Positions 42,731 to 55,712 of a DNA stretch of 64,000 nt are shown piece after piece. Each line of letters begins with the position of its first letter. Positions within the stretch are counted from its first letter, which is position 1. The position numbers and the translations under genes are program-made. The notes under the pieces are model-generated. The model was not told the DNA's origin. It saw nothing but the letters and a program-made list of their open reading frames with translations, and searched no databases. Source of the DNA: Cucumis sativus (Eukaryota > Streptophyta > Magnoliopsida > Cucurbitales > Cucurbitaceae); the NCBI RefSeq assembly GCF_000004075.3, contig NC_026658.2:2480001-2544000 (forward strand), read 5' to 3'.

Positions 42731-44087
42731 TGTTCTAAGTTGAAAAAAGAAAAAGAAAATACAGAATTAGATAGTTCGGCTCGGTATAGATGAACTAATG
42801 TTTACATACACATAATCAAAATTGGTCCCAATGGAATTTCATTGATATCTTTTTTATCATAAGTTTTATTAAAAGTGATGGTTTTGTCACATTTACTGTT
42901 ACCACCAACATTTGATTCTAAAGCTAATGGGAATAGTGGTGGTAGCGAAATAATAAATTGATAGATTTATAATTTGATATGTTTTACTTTTTTTATTTCG
43001 ATATATTTTTCCTTACTTTGAAATTTTATATTCATTCAAAATTTTTATTACAATTTATGTTTTAAAAAAGACTTTCCATTACTCAGAACATTTTTAAAAA
43101 TAATAAAATAAATTAAAATATTTACAAAAATTTTAGATTATTTAAATATTTTGTAAGATCTACTATTTTTAAAAAAATTTCAAACCTTTTCATCTTTAAA
43201 TTCTTGTAAGAAAATGGTTACTGTTTGTTTGTTTTTTTAAACATTTTCTTAGACGTTTTATTACCAAGAAAACCAATAATTTACATTTTAGTTAATTATA
43301 AAGAATATCAATTAAAAGTGACTTAAAAGGAGAATGGTTCTATTGAAGTAAATTTATATACTTTTGCAACATTATCTCTACGTTTTTAGAATATTAGACA
43401 AACTTGTGGCATAAAATCATAACTTTTATTTGAAATTCTAAAGGATTTACTCGAACACCAAATTTAAAAGTATAAAAGTATTTCCAAACCAAAATTTATA
43501 AAAATGCAAAAACTCTTTTTCCCCTCTACATAAATTCTATCAACAAATTCAAAGAGATAAAATTGAAAAAACTGTTTGGATATCTATTCACTAATAACAC
43601 CCCATGAATTTCCCAAAACAAACCCCATGAATGGATTAGAATAAAGGAAAGAAAAGGGAAAGTAAGCAAAAAAAGTGGCCATAACAATACAAATCAAAAT
43701 AGGAAATAATAGTCTTGATTTTTTTCTTAAAAAAACCAAAATTAAAATGAAAAATGAATGGCCCATAATCTTCATTTGTACTCTTACACAAGCCTTTCCC
43801 CACTTCCTTAGTCAAGCAAGTCTGCCCCTTTCAGTATTATATTCTCTATTCTCTATCTTCTTCTTCTTCTTCTTGTATCTGTCGTCTTCAAGTTAACTGT
43901 CAAAGTTGTGAGAGAGAGCTTGAAGAGAAACTCTTTCTTAATTTGATGTCTTTGTTTTCTCTCTTTAATTTATGGTATAATATATGTAATTATAATTGAG
44001 CTATTAAGGGTGAGATTGCAATTAATTTACTGATTAAAGTTTGAGGGAAGAAGAAGAAGAAGAAAGAAGGGAACTGTTTGAAGAGTT
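42731..44087. other. Intergenic between the two transporter genes
   Basis: Contains the 3' end of copy A and the promoter/leader of copy B. A (TTC)n run at about 43857-43876 and a purine-rich GAAGAA stretch just before the start codon (about 44048-44070) are probably in the promoter and leader of copy B. No other coding exon is recognised. Confidence 0.5.
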
Positions 44088-47000
44088 ATGGCAGTGGGAA
44101 TTGGAATAGAAAGTGAAGGAGGGCAATACAATGGAAAGATGACTTCATTTGTGGTGTTTTCTTGTATGATGGCTGCCATGGGAGGTGTTCTCTTTGGCTA
44201 TGACATTGGAATTTCAGGTACTCTTCTCCATCTCCATCTCCATCTCATTTCATTTATTCTCATTTCCAATCTCCATAGTTTTCTTACTTAAATTACAAGT
44301 TTAATCTTGATAGACAGAATTCAAAAAGTGTTTCTAAAAACTACTTTAATGGATGTATTCTTTGATTTAGTTCATTTTAATTTTTATACTCCTAAAAAAT
44401 TAATTTTGATTTTTATATTGTCAAAATGTTCATGTTGGTTATTAAACTTTTGAACGTTTTGGTTCACTTTTGTTGTTGAATTTTGAAAAGCAACTTTTAT
44501 CTTTTAATTTTTGTTTTGAGAGATAATAAAGATAGAAAAAAGAATATTTCTTGTAAAAAGTTGAAATATCCTTTTCTTTTAATTTTGTAACTAACAATTA
44601 TGATGAATTTAATTTAAAAAATAAATCATTTTAGAAGAAAAATAGTAATACTTATTCAAATAAAAATGAGTTTCTTTTAAAATCTTTAATTCAAACGAAT
44701 CAATAATGATGGATACTCCTTAATTGTTATTTAATAAAAATGTGTTTTAACTAAAATATTTGTTTTTCTTAAATCAATTTTTTTTCTCTTAAATTTAAAA
44801 GCACAATTGATATTTTTTTTTGTCATCATGAAATTTAAAATTGAAAGACAATAATTATGTAAAGCAGTTGGGTTGATTATTTAGGTTATAATAATATGAA
44901 AAGGACTCCAATCACACCATGTGGATATATGTGAAACTATAGAAATGATATGAGGAAAAGTCTTGCGAATATGTGATCACACAAACTTAATCAATGATCC
45001 CATCAAAAAGACTACAAATATTAATTACATTAATTAAGGTTTATTTTTAAAAAATAAACCAAACATATTTACACAATATACCAAAATTACATCAATAAAA
45101 TCTAAAATTTTACTATATATTTTATAAATATTTTCAATTTAAAATAAATCTTCAATTAAATAATTACTTTTCAATCTTCGTTATTGAAATTTAACCCTTT
45201 GTTTCTATATCATGTATTATTTACCATTTTAATCTCCTGATTTTAATATTTTCAATAGCTTTTTTTGTTATTTAATTAGACTTTTGTACTTTTCCACTCC
45301 ATTTAAGATTTATTACAAATGAAAAAAATTAAAATCGAATAAAATTCAAGAACCAAAACAATATTTTTATACTGCTAGTTTGTTTCATACATAAACATTA
45401 ACATTTGAAGTGAAAATTAATAATAATTTCACACTCACAAAACTTAATTATTATTGATGATGATTATAATGAATTAATTATGTTATAGGTGGAGTGACTT
45501 CAATGGAATCATTTTTGAAGAAATTTTTTCCAGAAGTGGATAGAAAAATGAAGGAAGACAAAGATATAAGCAACTATTGCAAATTTGATAGCCAACTCTT
45601 AACATCCTTCACTTCTTCTTTATACCTAGCTGGCCTTATAGCTTCCTTTTTTGCTTCATCTATGACCAAATCTTTAGGACGTAAACCTTCCATTCTCTTC
45701 TCTGGCGTCGTTTTCATTGCCGGGGCCGCCCTCGGTGGCGCTGCCATGAATGTTTACATGCTCATACTTGGCCGCGTCTTGCTCGGAGTTGGCGTCGGCT
45801 TCGCAAATCAGGTACAATTCTCTTTTTTTATCTCTTTCCGAATCCCATTTATCTTTTTAATTTAGTTTTAATATATATACATACGTATTGTCTTACCTCG
45901 AACCACTAACACATTTTTGTTGATGTTTATCAATTAGTAGTTACAAACATCTATCACTCTTACAATTTTAAAAAACTAACACTTTAAATTTTCAACTAAT
46001 GTCCTTAAAATTCTATATTATATTATTTTATGTTGTGAAATTATATATATATATAATTGTTTAATTAAAATTTAGTTCCTAAGCATGAATCAGATCAACA
46101 CTCAATTATTTTATGGTTTGGAAAATCTGTCTTCTTGTGTTGTTGACATTTCTTGTGATTTGATATTGATACTGATTTATTTATTTATTTATATTTAAGA
46201 TCCAAATTGAGACTCATTTATAATTACTTTATTTTATTATTTTTATCATACACATCGGCAAGGATTTTCGTGTCTTGACCAACCATTTGCTTTCATATTA
46301 CTATTGTGAAAAAAAAGTCATTAATTCTAATAATTATATCAATTTAAAATTTAAACTATTACAGATGTATCAATTTAAGTTTTAAATTTGCATGATTGTA
46401 TCAGTTTAAATGTGTTAATTAAATTTTGTTGTAGTGGTCAATCTTGTTCAATTTGTTCAAACATATTTTTGGTTCTCATCTCAAAAAATTAATCGCGATA
46501 GTTAAGCATTTTCTAATGAAATAGTTAACGTGGAAAATCTTACGTGATGTTTCACAATGAGAACATATTTTCACTCTTATTATCAAATCTGTTCCAATCT
46601 ATACATTTGCAGGCAGTGCCATTGTACCTCTCTGAAATGGCACCATCAAACTACAGAGGAGCTATCAACAATGGCTTCCAATTCAGCGTCGGAATCGGAG
46701 CTCTAACCGCCAATTTAATCAACTTCGGCACCCAAAAGATTAAATCCGGCAATGGGTGGCGAATTTCCCTCGCCATGGCAGCTTTCCCCGCTTCAATCTT
46801 AACCCTCGGCGCCTTTTTCCTTCCTGAAACCCCCAACAGTCTCATTCAGCGTGGCAGTTCCCACCAACTGGTCGATGAAATGCTCCAACGAATCCGTGGC
46901 ACCCCTAATGTCCAATCCGAGCTCGCCGACCTAATCAAAGCCAGCGAGATTGCTAAATCCATCGACAGCCCATTCAAGAACATCATGAGAAGAAAATATA

Positions 47001-47938
47001 GACCCCAATTAGTGATGGCCATTGCCATACCCTTCTTCCAACAAGTAACTGGAATCAATGTAATCGCTTTCTATGCCCCTGTTTTGTTTAGAACAATCGG
47101 GTTGGGGGAAAGCGCTGCGTTGTTCTCCGCAATCATGACGGGAGCTGTTGGGCTTGTCACTACGTTCTTATCAATGCTGGTGGTGGACAAATTAGGGCGG
47201 AGGGTTTTGTTCATAGCTGGCGGTTTGCAAATGTTTGTGTCACAGGTAAATTAGTTTAAGCTATTGGATTAATGATGTAGATTATATCATGTTAAATTTA
47301 TCTTTACTCATGAGTTTAAATTAGCCGATAAAATAGGTGATTTAAGCATATTTAATACATGGTGGTTTGCAAATGCTTGTGTCATAAGAGGATATGATAT
47401 TAAATAAGATTTAAATACTATTTGAATGCCTATATATATGTTCACTTTAGTTCCTATAACAATATGCAAATGTTTGTCACAGGTCATTGTTGGTGTGCTA
47501 CTTGCAGCACTGTTGGGAGACCAAGGGACTGTGAGTAAAGGCTATAGTTATTTGCTTTTGGTGTTGATTTGTGTGTATGTGGCTGGATTTGGGTGGTCTT
47601 GGGGGCCATTGGGATGGCTTGTACCAAGTGAGATATTTCCATTGGAGATCAGGTCAGCAGGGCAGAGTATAACAGTGGCAACAAATTTTGTGTTCACATT
47701 CATTATTGCTCAGACATTTTTGGCAATGTTGTGCCATTTGAAAGCAGGTATTTTCTTCTTCTTTGGAGGGTGGGTAGTGGTAATGACTGTGTTTGTGTAT
47801 TATTTTCTGCCTGAGACGAAAAATTTGCCCATTGAGAAGGTGGAGAGAGTGTGGAGAGAGCATTGGTTTTGGAGGAGAGTTGTTGGGGAAGATGATAATG
47901 AGGAGAGGAAGGTGGGGGATTTTCAATCTTCACTTTGA
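44088..47938 (+). CDS. Hexose/H+ symporter, STP family (copy B)
   Basis: Four exons (44088-44217, 45489-45811, 46613-47245, 47483-47938) give 513 residues, the same length as copy A. All sugar-porter motifs are present: [74 protein letters not shown] and [11 protein letters not shown]. The lid cysteines (NYCKFD and MLCHLKAG) are kept. The first two introns are at the same places as in copy A. The third, 237 nt, lies after MFVSQ and carries extra copies of the neighbouring exon sequence. The N-terminus ([16 protein letters not shown]) differs from copy A, and the acidic tail ([19 protein letters not shown]) is also different, so the two proteins have diverged mainly at their ends. Both look functional. 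Confidence 0.95.
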
Positions 47939-49600
47939 GGATTCAATCTCATACACACATGGGGTTGTCATTATGGTTTTTGTTTAAAATTAAGGCACGT
48001 CTAGAGTTCAAAACATTGGATGATGAATGGTCTTCGGCCATTCTATAAAGTTAGATGTATGAGATGTAAATTAAACTTTGTAATTTTGTTATTTATATTA
48101 TAATGGTAGGAAAATGATCAATTAAAGGACTAAATAGTTTTTGGACATGTTAAAAAGGACAATAATTAAGTTCAACTTTACCCATAAAAAAAATTGACAC
48201 TTGACATGTTTTTATTAGACAAATGCTTGAACTACACAAAGATAAGTACAACCCATGCAATACCCAAATTTTTTCATAGAATTTTTTTACTCAAAACCTT
48301 GTTTAGTTGAAAAGTAGTAAGATAATATCTTATTATTTTAAATGAAGTACAAGTTACTTTTCCAAGTTTGATGTCGTTGGGTTGGGTTGGTTTGAGCATT
48401 TTCGATTGCAAAAATTAATGTTTATCTCCATCATTTATGTTGTAATACTTAAAAAAAAAAGAACTTTCAAAACTTTCAAAAGCACCATTGTACTTCATTA
48501 AAGAAAAAGAAAGTTTACAATGGGATATGTGACATACAAACTCTAGTATAAAGAATTTCTATATTAGTTTGATTCGACTGAAAATTTGTTATTATATTTT
48601 ACCAAGGTATTAAACGGTGTGACAAACACCATACTCGTGTGTAAACTTTCTTATCGCATCCTCTTAAACTACAAATTCATCATTGACATACTCAAAGGTC
48701 AAATATGTTTTTCTTTCTAGATTTTTTCTATCGACAGTGTGGATCCTTGACAATCAAAGTATTTCTTTAATCATCTGGAGCATTTGCTTTAACATGTATG
48801 AAAATTATGTTCAATAACATGATATGAAAAAATTATGATGGATGATATTTAAAATAGTGCATGTAGAGTAAAAGATTGAGTAATGGAAACATGAGAATGT
48901 AAAATAAGAACATGGTTGGTAAGTTCCTTAGGCAACAGATAGGCATCAATCTCATTATTGGAAGCATGATCAATTTTTTAATTGGCTTTAACATAGATTT
49001 GACCTTATAGTTTGTATAATTGTGTGATGACGTGTTGTTTCAAAAATATATAATAATTTATCTAGAGTATAGAGTATTCATATATAAAAATAAAAAATAT
49101 AACAAACTACCTAATATATTTGATATACTATCATTAAAAATTAAAAATAGTGATTTGATATATAAATTTAGATTTGGTTTATAATTAAAATTTCCAATAG
49201 AATATATCTATATGCTACCGTTTATTTAGATAAATTTTAGATCTTTTTTAAAATAGAAAAAGTGAACAAACTAAAACAAAACTATTAAAACAAGAATATT
49301 TTCTATTAATCTTTTTCAAATATACCAAAAATATCTTTCAAAATTACAAAAAATAACTATTTATTTGAGGAAGGTGAAATTAGATATCCGAACTCGGCAA
49401 CTGTATTTTGGAAACCTCTAGAAATGGTTAAAGTGATTCCACGTGGCAAAATCGTATTTGTTTAAACTCCACTTTTTCTTTGCCACAACAATCACATCAG
49501 AGCCGTCCGATTAATTATTTAAAGTTTCCTAAGCAAATGAACTTTGAATTTTACTTTATTTTATTAAATATTTAATTTTAAAAGAGTTTTGGCCTTTGAG
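47939..49600. other. Intergenic, transporter B to RhoGAP gene
   Basis: AT-rich DNA with no recognised coding exon. The right end holds a palindromic G-box and the RhoGAP promoter (separate entries). Confidence 0.5.
49439..49447 (+). promoter_or_regulatory. Palindromic G-box (CCACGTGGC)
   Basis: A perfect CACGTG core with C and G flanks, the kind bound by plant bHLH and bZIP factors and often acting as an ABRE. It lies about 200 bp before the inferred first exon of the RhoGAP gene. The site is seen; a role is inferred. Confidence 0.45.
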
Positions 49601-49657
49601 AGACATTCTGTTCTTCAGCTTCTACAGCCTGAGCGCGTATTTGCCTTTTCGTAATCG

Positions 49658-50423
49658 GTGAGTTCTTCTACGATCCTCTTCTCTTCTTCCGGTTTCTCTA
49701 CAACATTCTTGTGCGATTCTAGGGATTTTTTAAAATTTTTTTTGCTTTGTACCCGATCACGACTTCCAGCTATAATTCTTTACAGGTAGAAATTTCATCA
49801 TCTTTGATCAATATAAACAACTGAGATTGGTCATCGTTATTTTTCTTTTCCAGAGCTTGTTAGATTGTCTTGATGTTATGTTTAGTGATTCTGCTACTTT
49901 CTGATTCATTTCTTGTGTTCTCATGTGAGGAAATTTAGCAGAGAATTAGACTTATTGTTGAATTTCTGATGATAATTGGATGATCTCGTCAGGTAGTCAG
50001 TTCTTATAGTTATGATCGAGTAAACGGATTGGTACTTAATTTCTGTTACGGATATGACTGGCTTGTTTGTAATATCAATTTAATCCATCAGTTTTGGCGG
50101 ATGGCTAAATTAGATTTCCCTTAGATTTTTTCTACGAAGGATATTAAACGAAATACAACTGAGATTATTGAGATAACATATGGTCGTGTATAACTAAAAA
50201 TGTGTTGAGTTATAGTCACTTAATTTTAGTCGAGAGATTCTGGTTTCCTTCTCAATTTTAGTTTCTATTGAACTGAATTGAATAGTTGCAAGGGATGGTT
50301 CGTGTGGATATATTCGAAGTCTGGTTGAACTTTTACAGGCTTATTGGACTTAGTACATCATTTGATATTATTACTTGCTAGCTGCAATTATTTTTAACTT
50401 TGATGTGCATTGTTCTGTAACAG
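49658..50423 (+). other. Inferred 5' leader intron of the RhoGAP gene
   Basis: A strong donor (ATCG|GTGAGT, exon edge at 49657) and an acceptor (CTGTAACAG|GC, exon edge at 50424) bracket about 766 nt of U-rich sequence just before the start codon at 50462. Leader introns of this kind are common in plant housekeeping genes. Both splice sites are seen but not proven used. Confidence 0.5.
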
Positions 50424-50461
50424 GCTTAATCAATACATATCTTTAAACTGAGTCTGGTTTC

Positions 50462-52061
50462 ATGGTTGGTTCAATGCCTACTGTTAACTCTTCTCAGTGG
50501 CAAGAGAAGGCTAGTGGTTTTTTTTCTTCGTCAGGTATACTTTTCAGTATATAAATGAAGTTGTTTTTGTTGTTTGCTCTCTTACAGTTCTAATTGTTGT
50601 GTTTGCCATTGAATGATGATAAATTGCAGGTGTGAAGCTGAAAGAAGCTGGACATTCAGCTGGAAATTTTGTTGAGGAAGTTGCTAAGGATGCAAAAGGA
50701 AATGCTGCTGATGTGGCTGAACGGGTTGGTACTTTGTTCAAGAGCCGATGGGCACTCCTCCAACAGCCAGCTACCAGACATGCTGTGCAAGAACGTCTAA
50801 TATCTGCTGCTGCTACTACGGGCACATTCTTCAGAAAAGGTGTATCAGAGACAAAGGACAAGGTTGTTGTGGGGAAAGTTAAAGTTGAAGAGGTAATTTT
50901 GATCAACATTCCTATTTCCGTTTTGTTTTTTGTTCTTTTGTATATTACTTGGCAGATAATTACCTTTCATTTTCAACATTTTTAGGTTGCAAAAAAGACT
51001 GCACAAAAGAGCAAGACAATTTTGACAGATATTGAACGATGGCAGAAGGTAATAGTCCTTCTATACAGTTCTTATCTCTTTATATATTATACCCAACTTC
51101 TAACTCCTCTTTGTTTACAATTATGCAGGGGGTTGCCAGTACTGATGGTAAGTTCCTGAATTTTGTCCATTTAGTTTATATAGTGTCAATGAGTATTCTA
51201 CAGGCTTGAGCTCTCTGCCAAATCTTCTTGCTTGGTTCTACTCTGTATTCTTCTTCTTCTTGTTATTCTTCTTATAACTTTATTATGAACTGTAGTATTT
51301 GGAGTTTCAATTGAGGTAACCGTGCAAAAACAACAGTCAAGCAGGGTTATTCCACATATTTTGGTTAGGTGTGCCGATTATCTCGTCTTGTCAGGTACTG
51401 AATTTCACAATTACATTGCATCCCTATCTATACACATTTATACATGTAACTTTTTGCATGCAACTAAACTTATTTTTAACATCTGCCTTTGCTTACCCTT
51501 TATTTTCATATTTAGGATTAAACTCACCATGGTTGTTCAAATCTGACGGAGATAAAAAGGTTCTTCAGCAGTTGGTGTCTATGTATAATCAAGGTAAAGG
51601 AAGTAGTTTATATGATTAAGTTGTGTCTTTAATGATTTACTTTGAATAACTCCAAAGTGTGTGTTGGATATACATTTTTCAGATCCAAATGCTCCCTTAC
51701 CTGAGGGTACAAATCCAGTTGATGTAGCAGCTCTTGCTAAATGTTACTTGGCAAGTCTTCCTGAACCACTAGTCACTTTTGAGCTTTATAATGAGATCAG
51801 GGGTGCTCGTACAAGCATAAATGCCCTTCGAAACATTTTTAAGAAACTTCCAAACGTGAACTACATGACCTTGGAGTTTACTACTGCCCTACTTCTCCGC
51901 GTAAGCCAAAAAGCACTTCTCAATAAGGCAGGGACTCTCTCTCTCTTTCTCTCTCTCGTTGTGCAAGCATACCTGTTTGTGCAGTCTTGTTTACATAGGT
52001 CCATTTATGAGTTTTTAGTAGTGTATCTCTCTCTCTCACCCATACACATACATACACATAC

Positions 52062-52116
<55 letters not shown>

Positions 52117-54154
52117 TACATACACATACACATACACGCACATACACATGTTCATGCATTCCTGTGAACACTCTTGATTATATAGGAATGTTTTTTAGTT
52201 TATGTTGGCATGTAAGGACATATTATGTGCACTTCAATATGGATGGATACATATAGGTGCATTCGTGTTTATATAGGTCAATTTAAGTGTTACGGTGATC
52301 TCTGCTTTATTATGAACTTCAAACCTAGAAAAAGTTACTTGAAGATTTGTCAGATATGATATTTGTTTCAGCAGAGGATTTCTAGAATTGACTATGATCA
52401 TAAAAGGGATATTTACTATCCTACTCAACATCTAAGCACTACCTAGATTTTAGATAGAAAAGCTTCTGTGCAAGGCTGCAAATTTCATATATTTCACAAA
52501 AATGATGTGAGAGTACTTGTTAGTGGTTGGTATAGATTACTAGGATACTGGTAAGGGGTATCATGAGTAGTTAATAAGTGGTGTCTTGGTTATAAACTTA
52601 TAAATAAGTGGAGTTGAGAACCCTAAGGGAGGGGGATCATTTTGGTGAGAGTGGAACTTTGGTAGAGAGTAGACCTCTCAAAAGGCTTTTATATTGTCCT
52701 TTTTAGTGCTCACTTGTTATTGCAACATTGCAACTTTTTACAATGTAAAATGTGCCTCGACTTCACAATATACGACCTTCAGGAATATAAAATTTTTGGT
52801 GCTAGTCAAGATTTTGTGCTCCAGAACCTTCTTCCACAATTCTTCTTGTGACGAGGATGATATATTGTCATGCATACCCACTAATGTATGGCTTTGATGT
52901 TTGGGGAGTTTTGGGTATTATTTCTGTATTATTCTTCCACTTAGGTGATATGTATGCTTTTAGCTATTCCTAACTTCTTTCTGACTAATTGCTAATTTTC
53001 TGCCCTGGAAATTTAACACCTTTTTTATGTAACTTTTTAAGTCATCTTCCAATGTTCAACATGTTCTTATTTGTGTTGCTAATCTCTTTGTTCTTTCTAT
53101 AGATGGATGCTCGTAGCCTTTCTATGGAGATGACTCCTATAATAATGTGGCAAAATGACAGGCGGCCAGAATTCTATCGGGAATATTGGGATTATCATTC
53201 TAAAAGCTCTTCTGCAAAGTCTTTAAATAATACACCACCTACTTACAGTGCATGGGACATGCTTTCAGGTAACTAGGCCAATAGTCCTTTCTGTTTGATT
53301 GCTTGCTATGTACTTTAATTTAGTGCCACATAATTGGAAATGGATCTCGATTCCTCCCCTTATTGAATGGAAACTTCAATCGGAAGCTTTGGAACAAGAA
53401 CTACAGTGATCAATTAGATTTTTCATTTACTCTATGATAGACAATCTGCAGTGAATCAGAGAACCTACGACCTCTGTATGCCAGTAATTTTACCTAGTAA
53501 AATAAAATATTTATTTTGATTATTGCCTTATATTTCGACGGAAAAAATGTGAAGGATATATTCTATAGTGAAGGTTGGACAAATTTCCATCTTGACCCAG
53601 CATCTTAGGAGTTTCAAGTAGTTTACTGTACATGTGCTTGCTGCTAATTCTTTGGTTGGTGCACTGTTTTAGCACTTTGTGGTTAATTTGAAGCTCTTTT
53701 AGAGAATATGACTGTTTTTTTTAACCAGCACTTTTCATACATAAAGGTTTCTTTGAGCATTCATGCAACGAAACTTTAGGCTGCATCTGTTTATGACATG
53801 AGTAGGGACATTTTGATTCACTTAGCCGTTCTGTTTGTTATTCCTTACCATGTTGTAAAATTGAGAACTCCGCACGTAAATGTTAACAAGGAAAATAGTT
53901 TTAGTTAGTTGAAGTTGTTTGAGTATAGTTGGCATACAAATTTGTCTGCTGGAATTGAATGATGGTCCCCAAGGACAATTCTCATCATTTTTATTTTTTG
54001 GGCTGCAGAAGAGAGTGATGATACGGATGCTTCCTCTCACATTCCTTTAGATGATGGCGTTCCAGTTGACTTCAATGCTGTCGAGGTCGTTCAGTGCCTC
54101 ATAGAACATCATAATGAAATTTTTACTGATGCTAACGAAACAATTTGGAGATAA
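50462..54154 (+). CDS. RhoGAP-domain protein, At5g61530-like
   Basis: Nine coding exons (50462-50534, 50630-50892, 50986-51048, 51130-51148, 51296-51394, 51516-51593, 51683-51927, 53103-53268, 54009-54154) give 383 residues. It resembles the plant protein annotated as a Rho GTPase-activating protein at Arabidopsis At5g61530. The N-terminus (KLKEAGHSAGNFVEEVAKDA) is a probable amphipathic helix region; a RhoGAP-type domain follows (VFGVSIEV, LPEGTNPVDVAALAKCYLAS, LPEPLVTFELYNE, MTLEFTTALLLRVSQ). The tail contains DDGVPVDFNAVEVVQCLIEH. At the arginine-finger position, normally GIFRxSG, this protein reads WLFKSDG, so GAP activity is doubtful. One exon is only 19 nt. The intron after 51927 begins with GC instead of GT, and an alternative GT donor sits 27 nt upstream. 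Which ROP GTPase it might bind is not known. Confidence 0.9.
52043..52148 (+). repeat. (ACACAT)n/(ACAT)n microsatellite in a RhoGAP intron
   Basis: About 105 bp of CATACACATACACA-type repeat, seen directly, in the large intron 51928-53102. A CT run lies just before it (about 52026-52037), near a second CT run at 51937-51957. Confidence 0.95.
52500..52830. mobile_element. Possible LTR-type fossil in a RhoGAP intron
   Basis: This stretch reads like the later part of a plant LTR: a TATAAACTTATAAATAAG box, then GAGTGG and GAGAGTAGACCTCTC stretches and a TTGTTATTGCAACATTGCAAC-like tail. No coding part, primer site or matching second copy is seen. Ends and family are uncertain, and the call rests on look alone. 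Confidence 0.3.
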
Positions 54155-55712
54155 ATCAACAACCCTTTTTCTTGAGGCGCCAAATATTCTTGGGTGGATT
54201 CTGATACAAGTCTATCTCGTAGAGGAAGATTTATATCTGAGAGTTGTTTTCTTAGTTCGATTGACCAGGTAGGTAAATTAAACTCAAAATTTATTCGGAT
54301 GTGAACAATTAGCACAGTGAGAGAAACTACACTGTGATGCACAGAATGGAGCACATTTAGGAATGCTTTAGTCAATCTTTTCAAGTTTTCTTTTGTAATA
54401 ACCTACCAGTATTTGCATGGGTTTCAATTTACTGATTTGAAGATAGATATTTCAGTTGTACATACAACTAGAACTGCTATTATATTAAGTTTGTGAATAA
54501 TAACTATATTTACAATTGAAGAATCAACATTACTTTACTCTTCTTCCGGAATTTTTCTACGCCCCTTGTTCACACTATAAATTTGCTTTCATAAATATTT
54601 GTGTACCACAGTTTAATATCAATGGGTCCCCACCCTGTTTATAAGAGCGTGTTGGCATGGTGTGCAATAAATAGCGGTAGTATGAAAATTGACCTGGTGG
54701 TAAGGAAAATTTTCCCTCTTCTTCGTACTTGGATTTCTGTAATTGATCAATGGAGGAAGCCGCAGTTCAAACTTGTATAGGATTTTTTTGTTTTAAAAAA
54801 TTTCTTTTATATTTATGCGTGTTCAAGCCAGCTTGCACGCACCTCAACTAATTTTACAGGACAATCTGCTACCCTACAACATTTGGATTAAACCCTTGTA
54901 TAGTATATTCATACTGCAAGCTTTTCTGAACCCTTGTATGCAAGCTTTTATTCTAGAAATTTCCTAATGCTTGACATAATATTTCCCTCCGAGTACCAAA
55001 CTTGGTGATTCTTATAAATTAAATTAGACACTGGTCTTATCTAACCGTTTGTATTCTTATTTCCAATAATATTTAACCCTCCATATGAAATAACACATTT
55101 CTTTCTGAAGATCATTTGATAAGGATGATAGACATATTGACATGTTTAGACGTTTAGAAGATAGCAAAAATGGGAGTGATTTCCTTCTTTTCCAGTTCTG
55201 ATATTCTATAACAGAATTTGAGTTTGGACTACTATCGTCCAAGTTTAAGGACCCATTATGATGGGAGATGATGAAGTGATTTTGGGTGTGTTTGAACATT
55301 AACGATCATCAATGGATCCTTCTAAATACGATGACGACTTCTGTGACTACTATTTCGAAGTATGTCCTAGATTAGCTTTGTTTTATATGAATAAGTTGTT
55401 GAACTTCCCATGGTCCTGCTCTCTTTCTCATCCTTAGGACTTGGGCCTAGTCTCTTCGTTGTACTTCATCTCTATGTAGTGTCTATTCATTTTCTTAATG
55501 AAGAAGCAAAAAAACTTCTCAGCTCGTGCTGATTTAGAACCGTTTAGTCCAATGATAGTGAGCAGGAAATAAGAAAAAACAGATCAGCAAAGCCCACCAA
55601 AGCAATATAGCAAACTAATAAATTAAGACGTGAATGCATTGCCTTTTGAGGCAGTGGAGTTTAGATATCAATGTTTCAAGTTACAATCTTTTGCTTTGTC
55701 ATGATTAAATGC
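54155..55712. other. RhoGAP and DUO1 convergent 3' regions
   Basis: Two genes end toward each other here, so both 3' UTRs lie in this stretch. No other coding exon or RNA gene is recognised. Confidence 0.5.
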
